From assembly GCF_009739515.1 (NCBI RefSeq), contig NZ_CP046535.1, positions 3,519,501 to 3,583,500 of the forward strand: a DNA stretch of 64,000 nt, in the 5' to 3' direction. The notes under the pieces were generated by a model. The model was not told where the DNA came from and made no database searches. It saw only the letters and a list, made by a program, of their open reading frames with translations. The stretch is from Sphingomonas profundi (GTDB taxonomy: Bacteria > Pseudomonadota > Alphaproteobacteria > Sphingomonadales > Sphingomonadaceae). Shown one piece after another: positions 8,301 through 16,007 of the stretch. How positions within the stretch are numbered: position 1 is the first letter of the stretch; each line of letters begins with the position of its first letter. The position numbers and the translations under genes were made by a program.

Positions 8301-11125
8301 TTGTCGAAGGCGTAGAAGCCGCCGATCAGCCGCCGCCTCGCCGAGATCACCTCCCGGCTGTAGAGCGTCACGGAGACCCGGCGGCCCTTCACCGGCCTGC
8401 CCTCCGCATCCAGCACCACCAGCTTCAGCCGCAGGTCGTCGTCGCGCATCAGCCAGCCGTCGGTCTTCAGCCCCACGCGCACGGCGGAGGGCAGGATCGG
8501 CACCCGGCTCGCCGCCGTCAGCACCTCGCCATTGGCGTCCTGATAGTCCATCTCCACCGCCAGGATCGTCGGCGTGTCGATCGTGCGCGGCAGGTCGATG
8601 GCGGTGCGCGCGGTGCCCTGTGCGTCCAGCGTCACCGGCAGCGTCTGGGCGGGCGGCAGCGGCGGCGCGATCGCCTCGCCGTCGCCGTCCAGCGGGGTCA
8701 CGCCCTCGCGAATGGCCGTGCCGCCGAAGGTCCAGCCGTCCCACCCCTTGGGCGTCGAATCGTCGCCCTCGAAGGCGGTCCGCACGCTGACCGGCATGTG
8801 CGCCGCGCCGCCGCCGCTCAGATAGCCGACATACAGGTTCAGCGGCAGCCGCTTCGGCCGCACCGCCGCCTCTTTCGGGCCGGCGATCGTCGCGCGCATC
8901 GTCGGCAGGCGATACTCGTCCACCCGGATCGACTGGCTGGTGAAGATCGTCTTCTCGCCGACGATCAGGCGCAGGTCGTAATCGCCCTGCGGCGCGCCCT
9001 TCGGCGCGGTCCATTCCGTCTCGCCGATGCCGTCGGCGCCGATCGCCAGCGGCAGATCGAACTGCGTGTCGGATCCGCGATGGACGAGCCGCAGGGTGCC
9101 GTCGACCTCCCCGGTGAAGGCGAAGCCGCGCGCCACCGGCCGGCGCAGCACATGCTTCATGTGCACGGTCTCGCCGGCGCGCATCAGCGTGCGATCGAAG
9201 ATCGTGTGGAAGATGTCGTCGGGCGCGCTCCAGCCGAACGGCAGGTCGAAATCGTAGGGCCGGATGCCTTCGCCCCACGTCGTCATCGTGAAGCTGAAGT
9301 CGCCGCCGCTGCGGGCCGAGACCATCAGCGGGTGCGAGTCGCCGTCGCACCCGCCATAGGATACCGGCTCCGGCAGGCCGCGCACCGGCAGCCGGCCGGC
9401 CGCGTCGCTGGTGCCGCCGGCCAGCAGGCGGCCGGAGCAGCTGTCCGTCACCAGCACCTCGGCGCCCGCCACGGGGCGGCCGCTGTCCAGCGCCGTCACC
9501 CAGGCCAGCGAGACGCCGCGACCCCATTTGAAGTGCACCGCCATGTTGGTGACGAGCGCGCCCGCCGCCACGTAGCGCGGCGCGTTCCGCCCGAGCAGCG
9601 CCCGCCCGAGCGTCGGGCTGGCCAGTTCGACGACGTAGAAGCCCGGCTTCGCCAGCGGGATGCCGACCACCTCGAACGCCTTGCCGCCGCCCGGCAGCGG
9701 CAGCGACAGCGGGGTGGCGCCGGCCGCGCCGGCCAGGATCGGGGTGGCGCCGGTGTGGTTCACCGTCACCTCCGCCTTGCCGCGCTTCTCCTCGCGATAG
9801 TCGTTCGCGGCCGCCTTCTCGATCCGGCGCAGCCACCCGGCGACCGCGCCGTCTCCGGCCTCGATGCGGGCAATCTGCCCGCCCACAGCCAGGGTCGATC
9901 CGCGCAGGCGCGGCTCCACGGCGCGCACCGTCACCGGCAGCACGCCGCCCTCCGCGGCCTCGACGATGCCGAAATCGGCGGCGAACTTCACCAGCGGCGG
10001 CGGCGCGTCGATCCGCACGTCGAGCGGGAAGCGCCGGGCGTTGGCGAGCGGCCGGCCGCTCTCGTCGATCACGCCGTCCGGCAGCACGAGGCGGCCGGCG
10101 CTCGCCGCCGGCAGCGGCGCGGCGAAGCGCACCTCCGTCACCGTGGCGGAGGCCGGCTTCTCCGTTACCGGGGCGATCGCCCGGCCCGCGATCTCCAGCC
10201 GGATCGCGCGGGCGGTGGCGATCGGCACGGGCGCGGTGAAGCGCACATAAGCGGGCTCCACCGGGCTGCACCCGGCCTGCGGGTTCACCCGCGCGCATTC
10301 GAAGCGCGCCTCGAAGCTCTTGCGCACGGTGAAGTCGAAGCGGCGGTCCGCGCCCGCCGTCCGCCCGCCGCCGGCGATGTCCCGGCCCCATACCAGCGCC
10401 ATGTCCCGCCCTGGCGGCAGCGGGCGGCGGCACTTCAGCGCCATGACGGTCCGCAGCACGGCGGCGCGCGCGCGCGGGTCCGCCTGCTGCGGCTCCGGCA
10501 GGCCCGCCTCGGCCAGGAAGCCCCTCACCTCGTAGCGGTCGCGGCCCAGGCCGGCGATCAGCCGCGCCGGCAGGTCGGCCGGCAGCAGATCGACGGCGAT
10601 CTTCTCGCCCAGGCCATCCACCGCGCAATAAGCGTGCGCCGCCACCGATGCGCGATCCGGCGCGACGTTGGCGGCGACGAGGAAGACCTGCCCCTCCTCG
10701 ATCTCGTCACCGCCGCCGCCGGCCAGGATCGCCCGCGCCGCCGGCCCGCCGGTATCGACGACGAAGCGCCGCTGGCCGGCGATCGCGATGCCGCGCAGGC
10801 TCTTCAGATCGTCGCGCAGGGCAAGGCGGCACGTCACGCCGCCGGGCAGGGGACGGGCGAATTCGTGGACGAAGGTCTGCTGGTCCACCCATCGGCCGGT
10901 GCCGCCGATCGGGCAGGCGACCGTCACCGGCGCGCCGGCGCGCGGATCGCCGAGCGGCACTATCGCCTCGGAAAAGCGCAGCGTGAACCGCTCCACCACG
11001 CCGCCGCCCTCGCCGGGCGAGGCCAGCACCACCTGCGGGCTGGTATCGCCGGATGCCGATGCCGAGAGGAAGCCCAGCGCCAGCGCGGCTACCGCGAGCG
11101 CCGCCGCGCCGATCCGTTTCCGCAT
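5396..11125 (-). CDS. Alpha-2-macroglobulin family protein with intact thioester motif
   Basis: A 1909-residue secreted or periplasmic protein with a signal peptide (MRKRIGAAALAVAALALGFL, then SASASG). Bacterial alpha-2-macroglobulins trap proteases by a bait region and an internal thioester. Here the thioester motif C-x-E-Q is intact as DCFEQ with Cys at residue 1462. The segment GVSLAWVTALDSGRPVAGAEV and several repeats like it fit macroglobulin (MG) domains, and the region around WGEGIRPYDFDLPFGW fits family members. There is no lipobox, so it is probably soluble in the periplasm or held by other means. The usual partner pbpC (penicillin-binding protein 1C) is not adjacent. It stands alone between the TetR gene and a divergent glycosyltransferase. 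Confidence 0.93.
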   Translation of the reverse strand: MRKRIGAAALAVAALALGFLSASASGDTSPQVVLASPGEGGGVVERFTLRFSEAIVPLGDPRAGAPVTVACPIGGTGRWVDQQTFVHEFARPLPGGVTCRLALRDDLKSLRGIAIAGQRRFVVDTGGPAARAILAGGGGDEIEEGQVFLVAANVAPDRASVAAHAYCAVDGLGEKIAVDLLPADLPARLIAGLGRDRYEVRGFLAEAGLPEPQQADPRARAAVLRTVMALKCRRPLPPGRDMALVWGRDIAGGGRTAGADRRFDFTVRKSFEARFECARVNPQAGCSPVEPAYVRFTAPVPIATARAIRLEIAGRAIAPVTEKPASATVTEVRFAAPLPAASAGRLVLPDGVIDESGRPLANARRFPLDVRIDAPPPLVKFAADFGIVEAAEGGVLPVTVRAVEPRLRGSTLAVGGQIARIEAGDGAVAGWLRRIEKAAANDYREEKRGKAEVTVNHTGATPILAGAAGATPLSLPLPGGGKAFEVVGIPLAKPGFYVVELASPTLGRALLGRNAPRYVAAGALVTNMAVHFKWGRGVSLAWVTALDSGRPVAGAEVLVTDSCSGRLLAGGTSDAAGRLPVRGLPEPVSYGGCDGDSHPLMVSARSGGDFSFTMTTWGEGIRPYDFDLPFGWSAPDDIFHTIFDRTLMRAGETVHMKHVLRRPVARGFAFTGEVDGTLRLVHRGSDTQFDLPLAIGADGIGETEWTAPKGAPQGDYDLRLIVGEKTIFTSQSIRVDEYRLPTMRATIAGPKEAAVRPKRLPLNLYVGYLSGGGAAHMPVSVRTAFEGDDSTPKGWDGWTFGGTAIREGVTPLDGDGEAIAPPLPPAQTLPVTLDAQGTARTAIDLPRTIDTPTILAVEMDYQDANGEVLTAASRVPILPSAVRVGLKTDGWLMRDDDLRLKLVVLDAEGRPVKGRRVSVTLYSREVISARRRLIGGFYAFDNNARVTRIDAACAARTDAQGQAACALAPGVSGEVYAVATAEDDAGNVSRAVRSVWLAGEDEWWFGGDNGDRMDLVPERKAYRAGETARFQVRMPFRAATALVTVEREGVLSSYVTQLSGRDPVVSVKLGAGYAPDVYVSVLAVRGRIAGWRLWLADFARRWHLPFFSREGARPTALVDLAKPGFRLGTAKIAVGWEASRLAVEVKADRAIYRVRDVAQVAVRVRDPAGRAPRSAEIAFAAVDEALLQLSPNPSWQLIDAMMAERPLSVLTSTAQMQVVGKRHYGRKAVAAGGGGGDLSAVNREDFRPVLLWRGRVPLDAQGRARVAVPLADSLSAFRLVAVATAGADRFATGEATIRTTQDLTLYAGVPPLVRSGDVYGASFTLRNGSDRAMTVTASATTMPRIGRAAPLTVTIPAGGAVPVTWHLPTPAGIDRLDWTVSARTADGRAADRVTVAQAIVPAVPLETWAATLARVGPQTRIALAPPAGALPGRGEVQVRLTAALAPPLEGVRRYMLAYPYDCFEQRLSRAIATGDMAGWARLAGEIPAYLDGDGLLRYFPDEGAEGSEALTAYAMAITAEAGLAIPAGPRARMLAALAAVAEGRLAREGEGRGDQRLQRLAALAALARNGAATPAMFGQIGMAPRDMPTSALADWLVALSATPGTDPAARAAAEQALRARLVYEGSRLDLTDAAAAPWWMMTSGDEMAIKALLASLGRPGWQEEAPRMMVGVALRQRQGRWDTTPANAWGTLAARRFAALYPPGAVTGATTVRLGATTRTASWPAADAPLLRLPLPAGPAPLLLAHAGGAGPWAQVSLTAAVPLARPLFAGYRLSRAVSVVQRRHPDRLTRGDVLRVRLTVDASAERNWVVVSDPIPAGATIVGGLGGQSAQLAAAQGGEGAQPAYVERGQDAWRGYFAWLPRGRATVEYTLRLNGEGRFQLPPSRVEAMYSPEIRAAVPNAPMVVSAR

Positions 11126-11252
11126 TCCCCGCCCTCTCTGCCCGACCGCAGACTGCCCTCAAATGTGTCCCAAATCCAGTATTCCGCGTCCCGCCAAAGT
11201 CATTGCCGCGCAGTATGGCGATGTGCTTAGTCCGTTTCGGGGGAAATGTTCA

Positions 11253-12665
11253 GTGGCTGCACTTGACGTGCTGATCTGGCTGGCGGCGGGCATCACGCGC
11301 GAGCTGATGCTGTTCGCCGCCGTCGGGCTGCTGATCGGCGGCATCGACGATCTGGCGATCGACCTGCTCTATCTCGTCCGTTCCGGCTGGCGCAGCGCCG
11401 TCGTCTACCGGCGCCACCGGGCGGCGACCGCCGAATCGCTGCCGCCGCCGGACCGGCCCGGCCGCCTGGCGATCTTCATCGGCGCGTGGGACGAGAGCGG
11501 CGTCATTGCCGCCATGCTGCGCGCCGCCCTCGCCCGCCTCGATCACGGCGATTACCGCATCTACGTCGGCGTGTACCCGAACGATCCGGCGACGATCGCC
11601 GCCGTCCGCCACGTGCGCCGTCACGCGGCCGGCGGGCGGCGCGTGCGGATGGTCTCCGGCGCGCTCGCCGGCCCCACCACCAAGGCGGAGGCGCTGAACC
11701 GGCTCTGGCGGGCGATGCTGGTGGACGAGGCGCGGGAGGGCGTGCCGGTGAAGGCGATCGTGCTGCACGACGCCGAGGATGTCGTGCATCCGTGCGAACT
11801 GCGCGTGTTCGATCGGCTGATCGAGCGGTTCGATCTGGTGCAGCTGCCGGTGCTGCCGCTGATCGTGCCGGGATCGCGCTGGGTTTCCGGCCACTATTGC
11901 GACGAGTTCGCCGAGGCGCACGGCAAGCAGCTGGTGGTGCGCGAGGCGCTGGGCGCGGGCATGCCGTCCGCCGGCGTCGGCTGCGCGATCTCGCGCGCGG
12001 CGATGCAGGGTATGGCCGATCGCGCCGGCGGACGGCCGTTCGACGCGGCGAGCCTGACCGAGGATTACGAGATGGGGCTGCGGCTGGGCGACCATGGCGG
12101 GCGCGGCGTGTTCGTGCGCCTGCCAGCGGCGGCGGGGCGCGGCCCGGTGGCGATCCGCGCCTACTTCCCCGCCACGATCGACACGGCGGTGCGCCAGAAG
12201 GCCCGCTGGATGACCGGCATCGCGCTGGCCGGATGGGTTCGGCTCGGCTGGCGCGGCGGCCTGGCCGAACGCTGGATGCGGCTGCGCGATCGCCGCGCCG
12301 TGCTGGCGGCGATCGTCCTGGCGGCGGCCTATGCGGGGCTGGTCTGCGCGGCGGCCACCTTCGCCCTGTGCTTCGCGATCGGCCGGCCGATGCCGGAGGT
12401 GCCGCCGCTGCTGCAGGGGCTGACGGCGATCAACGCCGGCCTGATGCTTTGGCGCGCCCTGGTGCGCTTCGTCATGGTCCGCGCGACCTATGGCTGGCGG
12501 GAGGGGCTGCGGGCGATCCCGCGCATGCTGGTCGCCAACCTGATCGCGATGATGGCGGCGCGGCGGGCGGTGGCGGCCTATGTCCGCAGCGGCCGGCCGG
12601 GCGGCGCGGCGGTGCCGTGGGACAAGACGAGCCACGCCTTCCCGACCATCCTGCCCGCCGAATGA
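11253..12665 (+). CDS. Membrane glycosyltransferase family 2 (NfrB-like)
   Basis: A 470-residue inner-membrane glycosyltransferase. An N-terminal membrane segment precedes a GT2 domain with an acidic cluster at residues about 172-175 (HDAEDVVHP), TEDYEMGL near 268 and a Q-x-x-R-W-type motif (RQKARWMTG) near 313, followed by two or three C-terminal membrane helices. These are marks of processive-type GT2 enzymes such as NfrB, the phage N4 adsorption protein B. Compared with E. coli NfrB it lacks the long C-terminal extension. GTG 11253 is preceded by GGGGGAAA at good spacing; the longer frame upstream runs antisense through the macroglobulin gene. Its stop overlaps the next gene by four bases, so the two are a pair. 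Sugar substrate unknown. Confidence 0.87.
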   Translation: MAALDVLIWLAAGITRELMLFAAVGLLIGGIDDLAIDLLYLVRSGWRSAVVYRRHRAATAESLPPPDRPGRLAIFIGAWDESGVIAAMLRAALARLDHGDYRIYVGVYPNDPATIAAVRHVRRHAAGGRRVRMVSGALAGPTTKAEALNRLWRAMLVDEAREGVPVKAIVLHDAEDVVHPCELRVFDRLIERFDLVQLPVLPLIVPGSRWVSGHYCDEFAEAHGKQLVVREALGAGMPSAGVGCAISRAAMQGMADRAGGRPFDAASLTEDYEMGLRLGDHGGRGVFVRLPAAAGRGPVAIRAYFPATIDTAVRQKARWMTGIALAGWVRLGWRGGLAERWMRLRDRRAVLAAIVLAAAYAGLVCAAATFALCFAIGRPMPEVPPLLQGLTAINAGLMLWRALVRFVMVRATYGWREGLRAIPRMLVANLIAMMAARRAVAAYVRSGRPGGAAVPWDKTSHAFPTILPAE

Positions 12666-13720
12666 ACACGCCGCTGCGCTTCGTCTCCGGCATACTCGGC
12701 CTGTGGATCGCCGGGCGCATCCTGCTGCTGGCGCCCGGCCTGACCCCGCCGAGCGCGGACGCGGACCCGACGGTTCCGGCCGGCGCGGTCAGGCCGGATC
12801 GGCCGGGCGGCGACGATCGCATCGCCGGCACGGCAGGCCCGGCCGTCGAGCCGGTCCGCCGAAACGCCGGCGCGGTGCGCCTCGCCGGCCGAGTCGCCCG
12901 GCCGCGACGCGCGGAGGCGGTTGTGCCCGGCCACGAAAGCGCGAGCGCGGCGCTGGCGACTCCGCCGTCACCGGTCGACGCGCGTAGCGCATCCCTCGTG
13001 CCGGATCTCTCGCCCACCGGGCTGGTCGCGGCCGCGCCGCCGGCCACGCTGCCCGCGACGGCACCGGCCGGGATCGCGGCATCGCGCTGGTCCGGCAATC
13101 TCTACCTGTACCGGCGCGGGGACGGCGATGCCGCGCTGGCGACCGGCGGGCAGCTGGGCGGCAGCCAGGCGGGCGGGCGGATCGCCTACCGGCTGAACGC
13201 CGCCGGCCCCACCCGCATGGCGGCCGCGGCGCGGATCTCCTCCCCGCTCGACGACGGCCGGGCTGCGGAGGCGGCGGTGGGGCTGGACTGGCACCCGCTG
13301 CCGGCGCGGCCGCTGCGCGTCTCGATCGAGCGGCGGATCGATGTCGGCGGCAGGGGGCGCAACGCCTGGTCGGCCTATGCCGCCGGCGGCTTCTGGCGGC
13401 AGCTGCGGCCCGGCCTGGTGGTGGACGGCTACGGCCAGGCCGGTGTCGTCGGTGCCCGGCGCGGCGATCTGTTCGCCGACGGGGCGCTGCGCGCCGGCCA
13501 CCGCCGCGAACTCGGCCGGGCGCGATCGCTGACGGTGGGCGCCGGCGTGTGGGGTGCGGCCCAGCCCGCCGTCGCGCGGCTGGATGTCGGGCCGCGCGTG
13601 GCGCTCGGCCTGCCGGTCGGCGGCACCGCCGCCACGCTGGCGGCGGAATGGCGCGTCCGCGTCGCCGGAGAGGCGCGCCCGCGCTCCGGCCCGGCCCTCA
13701 CCCTGGCCGCGGATTTCTGA
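12662..13720 (+). CDS. Outer-membrane beta-barrel-like protein paired with the NfrB-like glycosyltransferase
   Basis: A 352-residue protein. Residues 1-25 form a hydrophobic signal or anchor, about residues 26-140 are a low-complexity Pro/Ala/Arg-rich linker, and about 140-352 are alternating polar and hydrophobic strands ending in a terminal Phe (LTLAADF), as in outer-membrane barrels. The C-terminal half resembles the C-terminal domain of NfrA (phage N4 adsorption protein A). The start ATG overlaps the glycosyltransferase stop (ATGA). The TPR repeats expected in full-length NfrA are missing. It may export or expose the glycan made by the upstream enzyme (inference). Family assignment is moderate. 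Confidence 0.72.
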   Translation: MNTPLRFVSGILGLWIAGRILLLAPGLTPPSADADPTVPAGAVRPDRPGGDDRIAGTAGPAVEPVRRNAGAVRLAGRVARPRRAEAVVPGHESASAALATPPSPVDARSASLVPDLSPTGLVAAAPPATLPATAPAGIAASRWSGNLYLYRRGDGDAALATGGQLGGSQAGGRIAYRLNAAGPTRMAAAARISSPLDDGRAAEAAVGLDWHPLPARPLRVSIERRIDVGGRGRNAWSAYAAGGFWRQLRPGLVVDGYGQAGVVGARRGDLFADGALRAGHRRELGRARSLTVGAGVWGAAQPAVARLDVGPRVALGLPVGGTAATLAAEWRVRVAGEARPRSGPALTLAADF

Positions 13721-13772
13721 TCCGGCCGCCGGCGCGGCTGACGGGCGGAGCGAAATGCGGTAGCCGGGCGGC

Positions 13773-14687
13773 ATGGACCTGTATCTGCCCATCGCCGGCC
13801 TGTCGGTGAACGTGCTGGTGATCGTCGGGCTCGGCGGCCTGGTCGGCATCCTGTCGGGCATGTTCGGCGTGGGGGGCGGCTTTCTCACCACGCCGCTGCT
13901 GATCTTCTACGGCATCCCGCCCGCCGTCGCGGTCGCCTCCTCGGCCACGCAGATCACCGGCGCCAGCGTGTCGGCGGTGCTGGCCCACCAGCGCCGGCAG
14001 GGGGTGGATTTCCACATGGGCGGGGTGCTGGTGGCGGGCGGCGCGGTGGGCGCGGTGGCCGGCGGCATGCTGTTCCGCTGGCTGCAGCGGACCGGCCAGA
14101 TCGATACCGTCGTCGGCATCCTCTACGTCGTGCTGCTCGGCTCGATCGGCCTGCTGATGGCCAAGGAAGCGGCGCAGAGCATCGCCGTGATGTGGGGCAA
14201 GGCGCCGCCGCCGCCCGCGCCGCGCCGCCACCATCCGCTGATCGCGGCTCTGCCGATGCGCTGGCGCTTCTACCGCTCCGGCCTCTACATCTCGCCCCTG
14301 GCGCCGCTGCTGCTGGGCTTCGGCACCGGCCTGCTCACCGTGCTGCTGGGGGTCGGCGGCGGCTTCGTGCTGGTGCCGGCGATGATCTACCTGCTCGGCA
14401 TGTCCACGCGGGTGGTGGTCGGCACCTCGCTGTTCCAGATCCTGTTCGTGACGGCGGCGACAACGCTGGTCCACGCCACCACCACCAAGGCGGTTGATAT
14501 CGTGCTGGCCGGGCTGCTGCTGATCGGCAGCGTCACCGGCGCGCAGCTGGGCGCGCGACTGGCGCAGCGGGTGCGCCCGGAATGGCTGCGCTTCGCTCTG
14601 GCCGGCATCGTGCTGGCGGTGGCGATCCGCATGGCGCTGGGCCTGGGCTGGCGGCCGGACGAGATCTACACGGTGCAGCCGCTGTGA
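13773..14687 (+). CDS. Sulfite exporter TauE/SafE family membrane protein
   Basis: A 304-residue polytopic inner-membrane protein with two homologous halves, each with the Gly-rich family motif: GMFGVGGGFLTTPLL near residue 30 and LLGVGGGFVLVPAMI near 190. TauE/SafE proteins are thought to export sulfoacetate, sulfite or other small anions. The next gene overlaps its stop and encodes a TIGR02186 protein, a combination common in alphaproteobacteria, suggesting joint function. Substrate cannot be read from the sequence. Confidence 0.93.
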   Translation: MDLYLPIAGLSVNVLVIVGLGGLVGILSGMFGVGGGFLTTPLLIFYGIPPAVAVASSATQITGASVSAVLAHQRRQGVDFHMGGVLVAGGAVGAVAGGMLFRWLQRTGQIDTVVGILYVVLLGSIGLLMAKEAAQSIAVMWGKAPPPPAPRRHHPLIAALPMRWRFYRSGLYISPLAPLLLGFGTGLLTVLLGVGGGFVLVPAMIYLLGMSTRVVVGTSLFQILFVTAATTLVHATTTKAVDIVLAGLLLIGSVTGAQLGARLAQRVRPEWLRFALAGIVLAVAIRMALGLGWRPDEIYTVQPL

Positions 14688-15463
14688 GGATGGCGTGGCT
14701 GCTGCCGCTGGCCATGCTGCTGGCCATGCTGCTGGGCGGCGCGGCACGCCCCGGCCCCGCCCCGCCGAAGCTGGTGCCTGATGTGTCGCAGCGGCGCATC
14801 GACATCATCTACAGCTTCACCGGCGCCGAGCTGCTGCTGTTCGGCGCGATCGTCTATCCCGGCGGGCGGATGCCGGCGCGCCCGGCGGACGTGGTGGTGG
14901 TCATCAAGGGCCCGGCCGAATCGATCCTGCTGCGCGAGAAGCAGAAGGTGGCCGGCATCTGGGTGAATGCGGAAAGCGCGCGCTTCCGCTCCGTCCCCTC
15001 CTTCTACGCCGTCGCCTCCTCCCGCCCCGTCGCGCGCGTCGTCGATCGGCGGACGGCGGCGATCTACGAGTTCGGGGTCGACAACATCCAGCTCTCGCCG
15101 GCCAGCAGCGCGCTGCCGGACGTGCAGAAAAGATTCGAGCACGGCCTCGTCGATCTCAAGCGTCGCATGGGCCTGTATGTCGAGACGCCGGACGGGGTGG
15201 AGGTGAGCGAGGGCGTGCTCTACCGCGCGCGCATCAGCCTGCCCGCGCGGGTGCCGGTGGGCGACTATACGGCCGAGACCTTCCTGGTGCAGGACGGGCG
15301 CGTGATCGCCGCCGCCGTGCGCGACATCGCGGTGGATCGCCGCGGGTTCGAGCGGATCGTCGCCGGCTTCGCGCAGACCTGGTCGCTCGGCTACGGGCTG
15401 ATGGCGGTGGCGCTCTCGGTGCTGCTCGGCTGGCTCGCCGGCGTGGCCTTCCGCAAGCGGTGA
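14684..15463 (+). CDS. TIGR02186 family protein, TauE partner
   Basis: A 259-residue protein with an N-terminal signal (MAWLLPLAMLLAMLLGG), a largely extracytoplasmic domain and a C-terminal membrane helix (LMAVALSVLLGWLAGVAF). The central part (IIYSFTGAELLLFGAIVYP) is typical of TIGR02186 proteins that occur next to TauE/SafE exporters. GTG 14684 overlaps the TauE stop (GTGA); ATG 14690, two codons later, is an equally possible start. Function unknown; role in anion export or in sensing the cargo is inferred from linkage. Confidence 0.85.
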   Translation: MRMAWLLPLAMLLAMLLGGAARPGPAPPKLVPDVSQRRIDIIYSFTGAELLLFGAIVYPGGRMPARPADVVVVIKGPAESILLREKQKVAGIWVNAESARFRSVPSFYAVASSRPVARVVDRRTAAIYEFGVDNIQLSPASSALPDVQKRFEHGLVDLKRRMGLYVETPDGVEVSEGVLYRARISLPARVPVGDYTAETFLVQDGRVIAAAVRDIAVDRRGFERIVAGFAQTWSLGYGLMAVALSVLLGWLAGVAFRKR

Positions 15464-15553
15464 TCGCCGGGCGCACGCCGCCTCTCGCCTGATCGCCGCA
15501 TCCGTGCGTAGATGGCGCGCGGCGGCACCCGCCGCATCGTCAGGGAGAGCGAG

Positions 15554-15985
15554 ATGGACTGGATGCTGCTGCCGCTGCGCCGCTACGCCTTATTCACCGG
15601 GCGCGCGCGGCCGAAGGAATATTGGATGTTCGCGCTGTTCATCGCGCTCGCCACGATCGTGCTGGCGATCGTGGAGAGCGTGCTCGGCATCGGCAGCGGC
15701 GAATCGGTGCGGACGATCGGCGACGGCAGCCTTTCCGTCTACTCGCAGCACAATTTCGGCTGGCTGACCGGGCTGTTCTCGCTCGCGATGCTGGTGCCGT
15801 CGCTCGCCGTCGGCGTGCGGCGGCTGCACGACACGGACCGGTCCGGCTGGTGGCTGCTGATCGGCCTGATCCCGCTGGCGGGCGGCATCGTGCTGTTCGT
15901 CTTCTTCGTGATGAGCGGCACGCGCGGGCCGAACCGCTTCGGCCCCGATCCGATCGAGACCGGCGAGGGCGGCGCGTTGCGATAG
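15554..15985 (+). CDS. DUF805 family inner-membrane protein
   Basis: A 143-residue small membrane protein with about three or four helices and the family marks FTGRARPKEYWMF near residue 15 and GVRRLHDTDRSGWWLLIGLIP in the middle, split by loops. DUF805 proteins are common, with no agreed function. The ATG at 15554 follows AGGGAGAG; an earlier ATG at 15512 lacks a good ribosome site. It is convergent with the sugar transferase gene. Confidence 0.92.
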   Translation: MDWMLLPLRRYALFTGRARPKEYWMFALFIALATIVLAIVESVLGIGSGESVRTIGDGSLSVYSQHNFGWLTGLFSLAMLVPSLAVGVRRLHDTDRSGWWLLIGLIPLAGGIVLFVFFVMSGTRGPNRFGPDPIETGEGGALR

Positions 15986-16007
15986 CGCGCCGGGTCCCCG
16001 CCGCGCC

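Noticed and set aside
4692-10628. Very long open frames antisense to the macroglobulin and TetR genes
   Set aside because: They are low-complexity Arg/Ala/Gly-rich shadows typical of high-GC DNA, with no recognisable domain.
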